Shown: piece by piece, positions 37,503 through 50,293 of the stretch
Position numbering within the stretch: position 1 is the stretch's first letter
Layout of the letters: every line of letters begins with the position of its first letter
Assembly (NCBI GenBank): GCA_036365515.1
Contig: CM070876.1
Coordinates: 126,553,394 to 126,617,393, forward strand
Direction: 5' to 3'
DNA: 64,000 nt
Source of the DNA: Torymus aiolomorphi
Lineage: Eukaryota; Arthropoda; Insecta; Hymenoptera; Torymidae
Position numbers and translations under genes: made by a program
The notes under the pieces: model-generated
Seen by the model: only the letters and a program-made list of their open reading frames with translations
Database searches by the model: none
What the model was told of the DNA's origin: nothing

Positions 37503-38024
37503 CGGGGCACGCCGAAAAGCGTTATAAGCCCCCGCCTCCACCAGATGTTCGTGTTTACGCTGAGTTAGTGCACAGGGCTCCCAAAGCGGAAGGGGGGATT
37601 TCCCCCTGAAACAACGAGACATCCCCTCCAAGAGACGAAAAAGCCGTTCGAGGATGAGAGACCGCGACGGCCGAGGGATCGACCGGTGAAGAGCGACCCA
37701 CCGAAAGCCGGCGGAGCGCCGCCGAGCAGCGAGCGTCATGCGATCGGGTAAAAGCGTCCCCGGGGACGCCCGCGCGGATCGGTTCGCGACGCGATACGGA
37801 CGAAAGGAGGAGGAATCCGAAAAACCCCCGAAAGCCCTATAGAACGCGGAAGTTCCGGGGGCAACGACGAAAAGGAGAGGAAGGTAAAGCGGTTCGAGGC
37901 AGGAATGGACGGAAGTTTGAGTCCTGCGATATCTCCCCTTGGAGGTAGCCGACGCGCCCCCGTGTAAAGGATCCAAGGATGCAGAGCTGACTATCCAGAG
38001 TATAGTCCGCCTCTGGACGGGGGG
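37503..38024 (+). other. Gypsy A post-gag region ending in a polypurine tract; pol missing
   Basis: About 0.5 kb of purine-rich sequence. It ends CTCTGGACGGGGGG directly before TGTAACGG of the 3' LTR. No protease, RT or integrase signature in any frame. Confidence 0.65.
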
Positions 38025-39261
38025 TGTAACGGCAGGCGCGTCTGTGTATGTGTAGGTGCGCGAACACGGAGCTCGGATCGAGCCGACCTCCGACGCACGA
38101 GATACACATGGTAGATGCCCGAAAACGTAAACATGCCGCGGGCTTGGAGAAGGGAAAGCCGACGATTTCGGCATGAGGATTCGCGAATAGAGTCGGGCTT
38201 GTCCTTGTATTTCTCCGGGGGCTTGCGTGTGTGTGTGTAGTTGCGCGCACGTGTAGCTGTGCGAAAAGTACCGAGCGCAACTACGACACACAATAAGCCC
38301 CGAAATGAAAACTCGCGACTACCTTGCGCGAAGGGGAAGGAGAGCGAGAGACAGAGCCCGGCAGTATCGCTTGAGCCTTTGCCGATTGAGCCACGCCTTC
38401 CCCCGAGATAGAACACGCGCTACTTTTCCCGAACCACGCTGCAGCAGAGTGCACGGGAGAGAGAAGGAGCGAGGTACAAGAGGCACAGCAGTGCAGCGGT
38501 GAGATAGCGAGGGAGAGACGACGGAGACAGCGTGCACAGCGAAGAGTGAGAGAGAGAGGAGAGAGAGAGAGGGAGAGAGACGCCGCGCCGGCAGCTACAG
38601 CGGCAGCGAGAGAGGGAGAGAGAGAGAAAGAGAGACGCCGCCGGCAGCTACAGCGGCGGAGAGAGCAAGAGAGATACGGCAGCCTACACCGTCCGGCCAA
38701 TCCCTCACGAACGCCGCGGGCTTCGCGAGGTAAGTCCTGGCCAACGTCGGCTCGAGCTGCCTTTACGTGTACGTGGGTGTGGCTGAGCGCACACGTACAT
38801 TGCGTGCGCGGGCGCACCGCCCGTATCGGCGCTTACATAGAGTACGCGCCACGCGTATACTGTAGAATTCCATTGCCGCCTCCAGCGGCAATAAATCTAC
38901 TCTGATCTTTTACTTGTTCGCGTATTATTTCGCGCAACCCAAGTCCAATCCCTTATTCGGTGGCACGGTGATGAACACCGCCAGCCTCCGCGGTCGCGAG
39001 TACGTAGTACTCGCGTGATAGCTGACTAGCTGGGGCAGCACGCTCGAGAGAGCGCGACGACGAAGTCGCGCGTTGTAACGGGGCAAAAAGGCGCGGCTGC
39101 TGCTGAAAGCAGTCGACGGCGAGCAACAGCACGGAGCTGACGGGCCGCCAATCGTCGAAGGTTGGCACGAGTAAGTGCTCGCGCCTATCAATTGCTGCGC
39201 CGTTCATCGGCAAGTCCGCTTTGCGATATAGCGCACCAAGGACAGCTTTTAGCCCGTTACA
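38025..39261 (+). repeat. Gypsy A 3' LTR
   Basis: 1237 bp, closely matching 16,497-17,848. It lacks about 113 bp between two GGCCA words and has about 30 extra bp near 38,412-38,440 ('ACACGCGCTACTTTTCCC...'). It is followed by TCGC, the target duplication. Confidence 0.85.
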
Positions 39262-40226
39262 TCGCAAGATAATACATTATTATTAATTGTACACTATTTT
39301 TATCGCAGAAAAAAATGTTTTATCGCAAAAAAAATTTTTCGATGTGATGGGGATTCGAACCCGGGTCGCTCGGGTACTACGCAAACACGCTATCGCTCGC
39401 TTGTTAGATCATGAGATTTTTTTCTTTATGGCGTGTATCTCCAATTATTCAATTATCCAATTTTAATTCACAATATTACTATTTATGTTTTTATATTTAT
39501 TTTTATTGATCAATTTCTAATTATGTGTTATATAAATAATATAATATATATAAGAGTAAATGTTAAGGAATAAAATAAATTAAAAATGTCGTGTCGGTAA
39601 GACAGGTATCGCGTCAGTATTTCATATCCTTGTTATTGTGTAGTAGTAAGTAAATATTTATTTATTTCAATATATGTTTTTATATTTCATAAAAAAAAAT
39701 TTAATTAGATTTATTAAATGTTTTTCACGTAAACATGCTTGTTAGATTTAAATAAATATTTATTTAAAAGTATTTTCTAATATCAAAGCATCAAAAGTAT
39801 TCATTTCTTTAATTAAAATAACGTTTATGTCATTTTAATTTATATTTATTAAAATAATTATAATTTCATATTTAATGAAGAATTCTTATGTTATAAATAT
39901 TTATTTACTCGAGTCAAAATATTATTTATTTATTAATAAAATTAAGTTTTAGTAAACCATTTACTTAAATTGTATACTATTTTGAATAATTATTAAAATC
40001 AATAAAATGATCTGCTAAATTATATTTTTTTATACATCAAATAATATATTTTATTTATTGGAATACCAAATTAACCCAAAACCAACAGCAAAAGTGAATA
40101 AGTATCAAAATTCAAACCCCGAAGGGTAGAAAATAATCATAAACGATCTCGTATTGTAGTCTTTGTGACGCTACGGTAGTCGGGGGGAATAAGGCGCGCG
40201 CTCGTCCATGAAGTCCTTTTTGACTG
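39262..40226. repeat. AT-rich element, part right of gypsy A, with tRNA-like module
   Basis: AT-rich repeat DNA resuming after gypsy A. On the minus strand at about 39,335-39,412 it holds GATAGCGTG...GACCCGGGTTCGAATCCCC, a tRNA-like T arm. The rest is 'TATTTATTT' iteration with no coding signal. Confidence 0.55.
39335..39412 (-). repeat. tRNA-like module (B box GGTTCGAATCC), deleted A box
   Basis: The inverse complement reads AGCGATAGCGTGTTTGCG...CGAGCGACCCGGG, then TTCGAATCCCC. It is homologous to 53,135-53,212 but lacks the 'CAATGGATAGCG' part of the A box. It is not a functional tRNA: the arms do not all pair. Confidence 0.6.
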
Positions 40227-40469
40227 CACTGAGAAAAGGAAATGATTATAGTTAACATATGTTGTAACTGTTAACATACGTATTTTTAATTATGGCGAAT
40301 TGTACATACGTTAACAAATAATGTATGAGCTATTACGACAATCGTGTACATGTGTTAATATCAAAATGTCATATTGTAACAGTTACAATATGAAAATTTT
40401 CCCACAAATGTATATCTTGTAACTGTTAAGTACCAGTATGCTTTGAAATATAGTATTTTTAATAATGTG

Positions 40470-41520
40470 ACTACGGGCGGATCTAATACGTGGATTAGGA
40501 GTTTGGGGTAGCCGATGACGATGTCTATTCGGTGCGTTCCGTAGTTTTTTGCCTCTAGGTGTTGAAACGCATCGAATGCGTAGTCTGGGTCTTTCAGGTG
40601 GCCGATGATGAAGTCTAGGTGGTACGCTCCGTAGCTTTTTGCGTTTAGATATCAGGGCGTATCTGATACGTAGTCCAGGTATTCGGGGTAGCCGATGATG
40701 ATGTCTAGGAGATGCGCTTCGTAGTTTTTGGCCAGTAGGTGTCAAAACGCATCGAATGCGTGGTCTAGTTCTTTCAGGTGGCCGATGATGAAGTCCAGGT
40801 GGTGCGCTTCGTAGCTTTTTGCGTTTAGATATCAGGGTATATCTAATACGTGGTCCAGATGTTCAGGGTAGCCGATGACGAAGTCTAGGTGGTGCACTCC
40901 GTAGTTTTTTGCCTCTAGGTATTGGAACGTATCGAAAAGGTCGTGGACGATGAAAACTACGGAGCGTAAAACCTAGACTCCATCATTGGCTACACCGAAC
41001 ACCTAGACCACGCATTGAATGCAGTGCAATACCCAGACGCAAAAACTACGGAGCACACCACCTGGACTCCATCATCGTCCACCCCGAACACCTAGACGAT
41101 GCGTTGAACGATTTCCAACACCTAGAGCTAAAAACCTACGGTCCGCACTACCTAGACTCCATCATCGGCTACACCGAATACCTAGACCATGTATTGAATG
41201 CAGTGCAATACCTAGACGCAAAAACTACGGAGCACACCACCTAGACTCTATCATCGTCCACCTCGAACACCTAGACGATACGTTGGATAATTTTCAACAC
41301 CTAGAGCCAAAAACTTACGGTGCACACTACCTAGACTCCGTCATCGGCCACCTCGAACACCTAGACGATGCAATCAATAATTTCCAACACCTAGAATCAA
41401 AAATATATGGTGCGCACCACCTAGACTCCGTCATCGGCTACCCTATACACCTAGACCACGCCTTATGCGTGTCCTGAGGCCAAAACGCAAAAAGCGACGA
41501 AGAGCACCACCTTACTAGGT
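40470..41520. repeat. Head-to-head ~90-bp minisatellite, five units left and about six units right
   Basis: The 'GCCGATGA' word recurs at about 40,513, 40,601, 40,690, 40,780 and 40,870. After about 40,940 the orientation flips, with 'TCATCG' words at about 40,983, 41,070, 41,160, 41,250, 41,340 and 41,430. On the outward-reading strand each unit encodes a 30-residue repeat of the form 'YGAHHLDSVIGHLEHLDD..NNFQHLE'. The frame is kept over three right-arm units up to TGA near 41,475. Confidence 0.8.
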
Positions 41521-41667
41521 CATCGGTTATCCCGACCCTTATAAAAATATCCTATAGAAAATCCTGTAGGAAATGCTATAGGAAATTCTGTAGGCATTCC
41601 GTAGAAATCCTGTAGGAATCCTATAGGATACTCTATAGGCAGTCCTATATGAAATTCTATGAATCTC

Positions 41668-41858
41668 ATGGCTTTACATACCTTCACGGTTCCAATGTGT
41701 TTATGAGAGTCCCGACTGCTGCGCCCCGTAGCGGCATAGCAGCGAACATACATAAACGAGGCTCTGGAAAAGCAAGCTTCTACCGCATGTCGCAGCGCAG
41801 CGCAGCAGTTGGGACTCTCATAAACACATTGGAACCGCGAGGGTATGTAAAGCCATGA
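41668..41858. repeat. Long hairpin, ~58-bp arms
   Basis: CATGGCTTTACATACC...GACTGCTGCGC is mirrored by GCGCAGCAGTTGGGACTC...GGTATGTAAAGCCATG with few mismatches. The loop is about 75 bp. Confidence 0.85.
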
Positions 41859-42516
41859 AATTCAACCGTTTGAAAGACTTTACGGAGAGTCAATGTGACA
41901 AGGATTACCTTGATTTTGATATCTGAGCTCATTGGGCTTTAATCGGTAAGCGCCGGCAGTCGTGCACGGCAGTCCCTAGGTGCAACTCCTTACCTAGGGC
42001 TGTTTGCCACTGATTCTGCTGTGCGATGTTACAGCGCTAAATAAGATGCTAAACCTCTATAAACTGTTTTCACGAAAATACCCCAAAATTCCCTGCAGGA
42101 TTTTCCATGTAAAATTGTCTACAGTTTTTCCTACAGAATTACCTACAGAATTTCCTATAGAATTTCCTATAGGATTTCCTACAGGAAAAACGCGAAATTC
42201 ACATAGGATTTCCTATAGAACTTCCTATATAGAATTTCATATAGGACTGCCTATAGAGTATCCTATAGGATTCCTATAGGATTTCTACGGAATGCCTACA
42301 GGATTTCCTATAGCATTTCCTACAGGATTTTCTATAGGATATTTTTATAAGGGGAGCAACTCTCGCTCTACTACACCCACTTATTCAAATGTCATATTGT
42401 TACTGTTGCAATATCGACGTTTATTATAAAGTTGCCATAACTTTCAGGTAACTGGCTTTGGTAAGATTGATCCTATCTACGTATACGTTACTATTAAATA
42501 TATTCTTTTCTCAGTG

Positions 42517-43419
42517 TGGGACGGCCCGGGTTCTATTCCGGTATACTGAAGTTTTTTTTTTAAGCTTATCTATTTTGTACTATTATTACACGAGAATAAT
42601 GGGTAACAATAATAAAATATTTTAATTAAAAAAATTATTAAACAATTGAATTTTTAATTTTCTTACTTATTTAAAACAAATATATATTTCTTACCTTGTG
42701 ATTTAAAAACATAATGTATTTCTTTGATCCGAATAATAATTTAGTAACTCAAAGTAAACTAATTTTTCGAATCCAGTAATTTGGTAGATAAATATTTAAT
42801 TAAATTAGTTACTACTACCAAATACATATTTTTAAGACTATAAAAGTATTTTTTACACCCAACCTTCTTACTTATTTAAATCAAATATATATTTATTAGT
42901 TTGATTCAAAAACATATTTCTTTAAACTTTATAGTAATTTAGTTAGTTTAAATAAAACAATTTTCCAAATTCACTGATTTAGTGTCGACAAACATTTAAT
43001 AAAATTATTTACTATGTACAAACAAATATTTTTTAGGATAAACAAGTACTTTTTGGATACAAATAATTATTTCATGAAACTAAATAAATAATGTTTAGCT
43101 TAAGTCGCTTAAAATTCTAAATTTTTTTTTATTCAACCAATTATTTAATTGATTAGCAAATTTTTTTTCAGTGTATGTACTAAATAGTCATTTGGTTACT
43201 ATAAATAAACCAATTGTTCAAATCTACTAATTTCGTTGTGAGAAATTTAATTAATTTAGTTACTGCGATCAAATACATATTTTGTGGGTCTAAAAAAGCA
43301 TTTTGTGACCCCAATTTTCTTCCTTATTCAAAATAAATATATATTTATTATTTTGATTACGTTGTGATTTAAAAACATTTGTGTGTACTAAATAGTAATA
43401 GCATTTTTCTAATAGTAAG
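42517..43419. repeat. AT-rich DNA with ~200-bp imperfect tandem repeats
   Basis: Units at about 42,680-42,900, 42,940-43,080 and 43,185-43,390 share 'TTAGTTACT', 'AAATACATATTTT' and 'TTATTYAAAATAAATATATATTTATTA'. A B-box-like GGTTCTATTCC lies at 42,530. A CAGTG|TA terminus is at 43,169-43,175. No gene. Confidence 0.5.
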
Positions 43420-43664
43420 TTTTAGAAAAATGCGTTCTTTCACGCCCTTCGAAATGGCGTTAAGTAATTCTATTAAATTTCCAAATGATTCCATCCATTA
43501 GATTTTTCCAAAAACGTTTTTGACATTTGTAATTAATCAGAACCAAGCCTCAAACATTTCAAATACGATTTTTGAAAAATGTAATCAGTGAAATCATTTG
43601 AAAATTTAATAGAGTGTACTTAATGGCATTCTGGAAAGCGTGGCAGAACGCTTTGTTCTAAAAT
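43420..43664. mobile_element. MITE-like inverted repeat, 245 bp
   Basis: Arms of about 110 bp: TTTAGAAAAATGCGTTCTTTCACGC at the left end and its inverse (GCGTGGCAGAACGCTTTGTTCTAAAA) at the right. 'TCTATTAAATTTCCAAATGATT' is inverted near 43,590. Duplication not determined. Confidence 0.6.
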
Positions 43665-44515
43665 TAGGGATCGGTACGGTACTTCACATGGCCTTGATAT
43701 ACCGTCTATTAAATATAACAAAACGTTATACTATATTATTTATGTTACTAAAAATTTAATAGTTTGTTTAATTAAACCCATGAAAGAATTAAATTCAATG
43801 GAAAAATTTACACTTCATTGATTGAACATTTTTTTTTGTCAAATGAAAACGGAAATTATAATTTGAATATGGCAATAATGTTTTGTTAAGATTAAAAATA
43901 TAAGTTAAAATCTTATTGAAAATTAAAAGCGATGTCGGTATAGTAGAAATCGTGTTTGTATCCGATATAAGATTAGTGCAGAACATTAGATCTAAAGTGA
44001 ATACTCATGAAATTTTAAACACCTTATACATTACAATGATTGTCACATTAATAAAAATTGTTAATAAAAATAGTAACTTATTTAATTAAATATGAAATAT
44101 TTTAAATATACTACATCAATGTTAATCATTTCAGACTTAGACTCTGAACAAATACATTACATTGTATACGTTATAGATACAAAAGTGGTGCGTCATTATA
44201 GATGACATTTAAGTTTCTAATACAAATACTATCGCTCTAAACCAAAAGAGTAAAAATTGACCCAGAAATATACAAATTAAGTAGTTTACTCTTTTGTAAG
44301 GCCATCTTCAATCCAAACGTTGATTCCTACTTTACCGGCACCTAAATTTTATTTTTTTTATAGCATCCAAACAAAAATTTTAGATACTTACGGTCATCTC
44401 TAAGCGCGCTTCGCGCGCCGTAATTTTCGCAATACTTCAAGCCACTTTTGTTTTTGTAACCTAGCAACCCATTACTCCCACCAACCAAATCACGAATAAA
44501 TTGATATCATAACAA
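43665..44515. other. AT-rich DNA, no gene seen
   Basis: No coding signal. 'AAGGCCAT' at 44,302 begins a stretch resembling 15,160-15,212. Confidence 0.5.
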
Positions 44516-46294
44516 ATTCATCATTTTTGCTTCCTCAAAGAGGAAGCTTTATAACGGTGAAAAATTTTTTGAAAACAACTGAATAATTTTACTCTTTTTT
44601 GTAAGAGTAATTTGCGAATTTAGTACTTTGTGAAAGTAGGAAAAAAATTCTGTTATTCCCAAAGAGTAACTAAGTGTATTTGTACCTTATAAAAGTAGAA
44701 AATTAAATCCGCCTTTCTAAAAGTGTAAATAAATAAATTGTCTCTTTTCTAAAAGAGTGATAAATAAATTTCTCCGTTAGAAAAGTAGAAAATCTTGCTA
44801 TGATTTATCCCATAAATTATTCGGTTGGATGTATTATTTCTTAATAATCGTTGGTTGAAAAGTGTCACTAATATTGACCGTCGTCTGTTTTAAGAGCACA
44901 CTAATACGGTCACTTACCCTATATTGCCTGTACCACCCATACAATTGTCTATAAATTTCATGTTTATACATAAAGCCGTTCTAGAAAAATTATGATTTGA
45001 AAAGAGGACTAAAACAGATTTAACCTCCAATATCTTTGAAATTCATAAACGAATTCTTTTACCATAAGAACTCGTATAATAAATAATATATAAACTATAC
45101 ATCTCTACAAAACATGTATCTTTTGAGTATTTAATTCTCTTTCGAATGATATCCATCAGATTCAGATACATAGAGTCGTTCTCGAAAAATTACGATTTAA
45201 AATTTTTTTTAAATTAAATTTAAAGGTTAAAAAAATTTAACCTCAAATATCGCTGTAATTTATGGACCAATCATTTTTTCCAAAGAACTCGACCGAGACC
45301 TAACCAAAATCTACCTCTACAAAGAATTTTGAAGCGATTAAGTAAATTTTACTCCCGTTATCGTTGGACGTGCAAAACTCATTTTTTCATTTTTTATTCT
45401 TACGTTTTTGTTAATAATAAAAGAACCATGATAGCTAGAAAATTTTTTTTAGAAATATAGATATTTTAATTCTCTTTCGAATGCTACCCATCCGATTCAG
45501 ATCTATAGAGCCGTTCTCGAGAAATTACGATTTGAAGAAAAGGTTAAAAAATTTTAACCTCAAATATCTGAAATTTACGGACGAATCATTTGGCCCAAAG
45601 AACTTGACCGAGAGCTATCCAAAATTTACCTCTACAAAGAATTTTGAAGCGATTAAGTCAGTTTTACTCACGTAATCGTTGGACATACAAAACGCATTTT
45701 TTTCATTTTTCAATTTTTTCCTCAGAAACTAACCAACAGTTTAATTCAAATTTGTACAGATTATAGGTATTTATATTGTGCATTATCATGATTTTTCACA
45801 AAGAAATTGACCGTTTAGTTTGGGAGTTATATGCTTAAAACATTTTTTTATAGAAAATATAGCTATTTTAATTCTCTTTCGAATGCTACCCATCCGATTA
45901 AAATAGCTCGATCCTACCATTTAAAAAAACAAGAATAAATTTTAAGAAAATCGAAAATTCGAAATAAAACAAAAACGTATCGGCTCATCAAAAAACGACC
46001 GAGTAGAAGCTGAGATCCAGGTGTACACACACGCACGCACACACGCACGCAAGCACGCGCCCACGCCCACGAAAGCGCACACGCACGCGCACAGATGCAC
46101 GCACGCACGCACACACACACATTTTTCAATAACTATGTATTTTGATTCCTAACACATTGGAAAACAGTTGTAAAATGTTTTTACAACAACTCAAAAAATT
46201 ACTATCACAAAGCTTCCTCTAGGAGGAAGCAAAAATTTCTAAACCAAAATAAGCGGGGAAAGCCAGTTCTACATTTTTATATCTACGTAGGTGT

Positions 46295-46330
<36 letters not shown>

Positions 46331-46540
46331 CAATTTTTTTTTTTTTAGAAAAATCATGATAATGCAGAATCTAAATACCTATAATCTATCAAAATTTGAA
46401 TTCATTCTGTTGTTGAGGAAAAAATTGAAAAATGAAAAAAATTAGTTTTGTATGTCCAACGATTACGGGAGTAAAATTGACTTAATCGCTTCAAAATTCT
46501 TTGTCGAGGTAGATTTTGGGTTGTTGGCGCAGAATTTCGA
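44516..46540 (+). repeat. AT-rich repeat array with GCTTCCTC hairpins and 300-380 bp units
   Basis: Units begin near 44,945, 45,130, 45,470 and 45,870. They share 'TTCTCTTTCGAATG', 'TAGAGCCGTTCTCGA', 'AACCTCAAATATC' and 'TACCTCTACAAAGAATTTTGAAGCGATTAAG'-like words. Hairpins GCTTCCTC.AAGAGGAAGC (44,530) and GCTTCCTCTAGGAGGAAGC (46,211) bracket the array. (CA)n at 46,025-46,121 and (TG)n at 46,290-46,326. Part of one more unit lies inverse at 46,440-46,520. Non-coding. Confidence 0.65.
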
Positions 46541-47456
46541 CAACGCAACAGCGTGATGTAGCGAGAGACCGACTTCGCTAAAGCAAACGGTCGTCGAAGC
46601 TTTTTTGTACGCACAGCACTTTTCAAATTCCAAATCGAACGACTTTACGTAAAATTGTTTATTAAACATGTTTAATAAGATGATGTTGACTCAGCATCAA
46701 GATCATCTTTAACCCAATTTAACCATGTAATAAATACGGCGACGTACGCCACACAAGTCAGTCATTCGTAAAAAGATCGCGAGCTCTGTACCACTCCAGC
46801 CGACAAAAGGAGTAGCGAATATTTTATATAGGCCAATACGAGCCGTATCAGATTACTAGAATTTCATATGTCAATAAAATCAATAACTTATCTTTAATAA
46901 TTGATCGCGCAATCAACGCATATATTCTGTACAATTAATCGAATAAATCGAATAGAGTTATTGTACTAGACAGGTCAATTTATAGAAGAAATCTTATACC
47001 AATTAACAAATCCTAATTAATTTCAAAAGTGTGATTGATTCATTTCGAGAACCTATATCAAGGGGAAAAGGTAATATAATTCAACTATTAAATATCAATC
47101 AAAATATAAAAGTAAATTCCTGAGTGTTCAGAACTTAACAATAAAATAAGTGGAAATTTACTTATTTTAAAGTGAAAAGGGTATTCACTTATGAAATAAG
47201 TGAAATCTTCACTTATTCAACTTTAGAGAGTGGGGCCATATTTCTAATATTGATTGTTACTATGATAACTTGATTTTTTCATCAATTCATTAGTAGTAAC
47301 TTTAAAATCAGAGCAAAGGCAAAATGAGAAAATAGGCTATATATTAAAAAATCTCTTATGATTCTTAAAGTAGAAACTTTCACTATTATGCTGAATGAAA
47401 AACCAAAGTGCAGTAGAAATCCAAAATATAATTGGCTAGAGTTAGCAGATCCTATA
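46541..47456. other. AT-rich DNA, no gene seen
   Basis: A slightly GC-richer patch at 46,520-46,625 and near 46,740-46,810, otherwise AT-rich. I recognise no gene or element. Confidence 0.5.
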
Positions 47457-47606
47457 TTGGGATCTGACATGGGGACGTGGCCACTATATATAGGTATACC
47501 TTAGCCATAGCAGCGCAGACAAGCCAGTTCTATACAGCGTTAAAGTCTGGCCAGCGCTAGTTCACCGCGCCACCACGAGGGTCGCATGACCGATGTCAAA
47601 TCCCAA
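47457..47606. mobile_element. 150-bp MITE with TTGGGAT ends and TA duplication
   Basis: Left TTGGGATCTGACATGGG and right GATGTCAAATCCCAA are inverted, flanked by TA on both sides (47,455-47,456 and 47,607-47,608), as in Tc1/mariner-type MITEs. On the minus strand 'GGTGGCGCGGTGAACTAGCGC' looks like a tRNA A box, so a SINE origin is an alternative, but no B box is present. Confidence 0.5.
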
Positions 47607-47905
47607 TAATAATTCATATAAGAAATATTACCTAGCTAATGTAAAAATTCACATAGGTCTCGACTCGACAATGCTAACAGTGACAGTTAAGTCAAAACTG
47701 TCTTGGTAGAACGATTTTAAATAATTTAACCAATATTTGCACAATATTTTACATTTCTAGATAGATTTTTGATTCTCAAGGAGGCTCCGTCGTGCATTTC
47801 GGACTTATATATATAAATTTTTTATGATACTTACTTCACATGTTATAATTTAAGAAATAATAGTGTATTTTTGTATAATGCAGCTAATGGTAGATTTCTT
47901 CTAAT

Positions 47906-48868
47906 ATCCAAAATTTTGAAGCTAATGGCCAAATTTACTACCACTCCGGTGTTATTAATTAAAAGGTGATTAATAAAACAACACCATTTTTTTCTTTTTA
48001 TCCGTCGACGTTTCGGACAATTTTATTTTTCTCCCTCTTCAGGTATCTAATATATACAACCGTAGTTAATATTATTATAATAATTTCCAACAGAGAAATA
48101 TTTTTCACATGAAATAAATAGAACAGAATACAAAACTTACAATCAAAATGTTAAAAGTCCAAGTGTTACGTGGAAAACAGTCCACCCGTCAATAGTCACA
48201 TAAACCATTATTTCTCTTTATATAGTCTAATATTTAAATAAGTGTGTGTAATAAAGGGTGTGAACGTACATACATAAGACAGTATATGTAAGTAGGTGGG
48301 GCACAGCCTACTAACAGAGTTCGAGAACGGGAAGAGGTATTAGGCAAACACGTCTGCGAATACGATGGATAGTGTACCGCACATAGCTCTACTAATCATA
48401 TGTTCCTAATACCTGCTCGTCTACAATACTCAGTTATTCTAATTCTAAGAGGACAAAAATTCAACATTATTAATCAAAATACTGTATTCCTTTGGTAATT
48501 TTGTAATTTTAAATTTTTTATTCATAAAATTCTTTTGCGTATGTATATATAAAGCTTCTGTGAACAATCTTTTACCAGTGTTGAATTCTGTATCTAAAAT
48601 TTTTACGTCTTGAAAATTTATATTGAGTTCTCTGTTTTATGAATAAATAATGAAGAATTTTTATCCCCATCACAATATTTTTTATGATGTTCTTTTATTC
48701 TAACGCCTAGACGTCTACATGTCTATCCTACGTAGGACGCATTACAATTTTCACAATTAATTTTATAAATAACATTAGACTTATTGCATTTTTTATTCTT
48801 ATCCTTGCCTAATATTATAACATTATTCAATTTATTATTCATGGTAAATACTACATTTGTGTTAAGGC
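47906..48868 (-). repeat. Inverted copy of the Penelope 3' end (GIY-YIG part and terminal repeat)
   Basis: Nearly exact inverse complement of about 59,610-60,565. It contains the outer terminal sequence ('ACCACTCCGGTGTTATTAATT') and the GIY-YIG endonuclease coding end. In this copy the conserved 'YVGQTCRR' reads with TAG (48,723-48,725 on the minus strand) in place of the Gln codon, so it is dead. The junction to plus-strand RT is at 'GTTAAGGC|CGAAAATAAG' near 48,868. Such inverted terminal copies are typical of Penelope-like elements. Confidence 0.85.
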
Positions 48869-49749
48869 CGAAAATAAGAGGCAGTTTTCTTAATGTGATA
48901 AAAAAATTTTATAATAAAGAGTTATCGATTCATTCACATGTTGATAAACAATTTAAAATGGATTTAGTTAAAACTAAAGAATTTTTGAAACGAAATCAGG
49001 ATATTTTGATAACGAGAGCTGATAAAGGAAATGCCACAGTGATTATTACAAAAGCATCGTATAATGAAAAAGTAGAATCGTTATTTGGTGATAACAAATA
49101 TTATGAAAAAATCAAATCAAATCATCTATCTTCGTTAGAAAGAAAAACTAATGAATTGACAAAATGGTTAAACAAAATCGATTTCATATCTAATGGAAAA
49201 CAATTAGAACCAGTTTTACAAAAATTTAACATTTCCAAAGCATATGGGTTGATTAAAATACATAAAACGGGTTTCCCAGTTCGACCCATCATATCTACCA
49301 TAAATTCACCTTCTTATTTTATTTCAAAATTTTTCGCAAAGTTCTTACAAAATAACTTAAAAACTCTGTTTTCTCATATTGACAATAGCGAAAAACTAAA
49401 AGAAAAAATTGATAATATTCTAATTCCGCACGACTATGAAATTATTAGCTTTGATGCTGTCAGTTTATTCACAAATGTACCTGAATATTTGATGTACAAT
49501 GCGATAGAAAAGAGATGGCACCAATTGTATAATAAAATCAATCTGAATTGCTCTGAATTTATTAAGGTTATTAAGTTTATATTAAATAATAATTTTTTTC
49601 AGTTTAATGAAAAATTTTATAGACAAACTTTTGGTTGTGCTATGGGAAACCCGATTAGTCCTATTTTATCTGATATTGTTATGGAGGATCTAGAATTACA
49701 TTGTATAAACAAATTACATTCCAAGCCTTTGTTTTATTTTCGGTATGTA
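48869..49749 (+). pseudogene. Penelope-like reverse transcriptase, N-terminal part
   Basis: The readable protein begins within the inverted-repeat junction and then has the Penelope RT motifs: 'TRADKGNATVIITK', 'AYGLIKIHKTGFPVRPIIST', 'INSPSYFISKF', 'ISFDAVSLFTNVP' and 'TFGCAMGNPISPILSDIVME'. It ends abruptly at 'FRYV', just before the catalytic Asp-Asp, where an AT-rich element enters at 49,750. Reading resumes at 59,103 in frame. The true N-terminus is missing, so the copy is 5'-truncated and interrupted. Confidence 0.85.
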
Positions 49750-50293
49750 CACTGAAAAAAAAATTTCGTAAATTCAACTAAATAAATTTATTTGAATTCT
49801 ATTCAGTCAATTTAAATAAATATGTTCTTGAAATAAATACTAAATATTCAAGTTTAATAAATATTTATTAGAAAATCTCGATCATTTATTAAAAATAAAA
49901 TTTATTAAAAATAACTGAAGCTTTAATAAAATTAAATTTATCATTTGCTAAAATTACATAAACGAGTTTTTTAAATATAATAAACCAATCATTTGCTAAA
50001 ATTACATAAACGAGTTTTTTAAATATAATAAACCAATTTATTTAAAAGAAATAAATACATTCTAATAAATGATTACTTAAAATTCATAACTAATTTATTA
50101 TAACATACCGAATACGTATTTCTAAATGATTGATCATTTACTTATATACAGATGATTAAAATTAATAAATATTTATTAAATTTTACAGAATATTTAATTA
50201 ATAAAGTAGAAAATTTATTACGTTCAAATAAAAAATTTGTGAAAACAATATTTTTATTAATTATACCTGATAAAATTAATTTCTAAATATAAT

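Larger units (their letters stand above)
40227..42516. mobile_element. 2.3 kb palindromic element with CACTGAGAAAAG termini
   Basis: TIRs CACTGAGAAAAG (40,227) and CTTTTCTCAGTG (ending 42,516). Inside, in order: palindromes with GTTAAC and GTAAC.GTTAC; a 90-bp minisatellite read on the minus strand (about 40,470-40,930); the same minisatellite on the plus strand (about 40,950-41,520); a TCCTATAG-rich array (41,540-41,660); a 58-bp-stem hairpin (41,668-41,858); unique sequence; then the inverse TCCTATAG array (42,220-42,350). It shares CACTG ends with the surrounding AT-rich family but is GC-balanced. Transposition mechanism unknown. Confidence 0.6.

Noticed and set aside
40470..42350. CRISPR array
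   Set aside because: The repeats are long, contiguous and inverted without unique spacers, in a eukaryotic transposon-rich context.
43169..43175. Right end of the AT-rich element that starts at 15,305
   Set aside because: It has the expected CAGTG|TA, but homologous ~200-bp repeats continue on both sides of it, so it is not securely an outer boundary.
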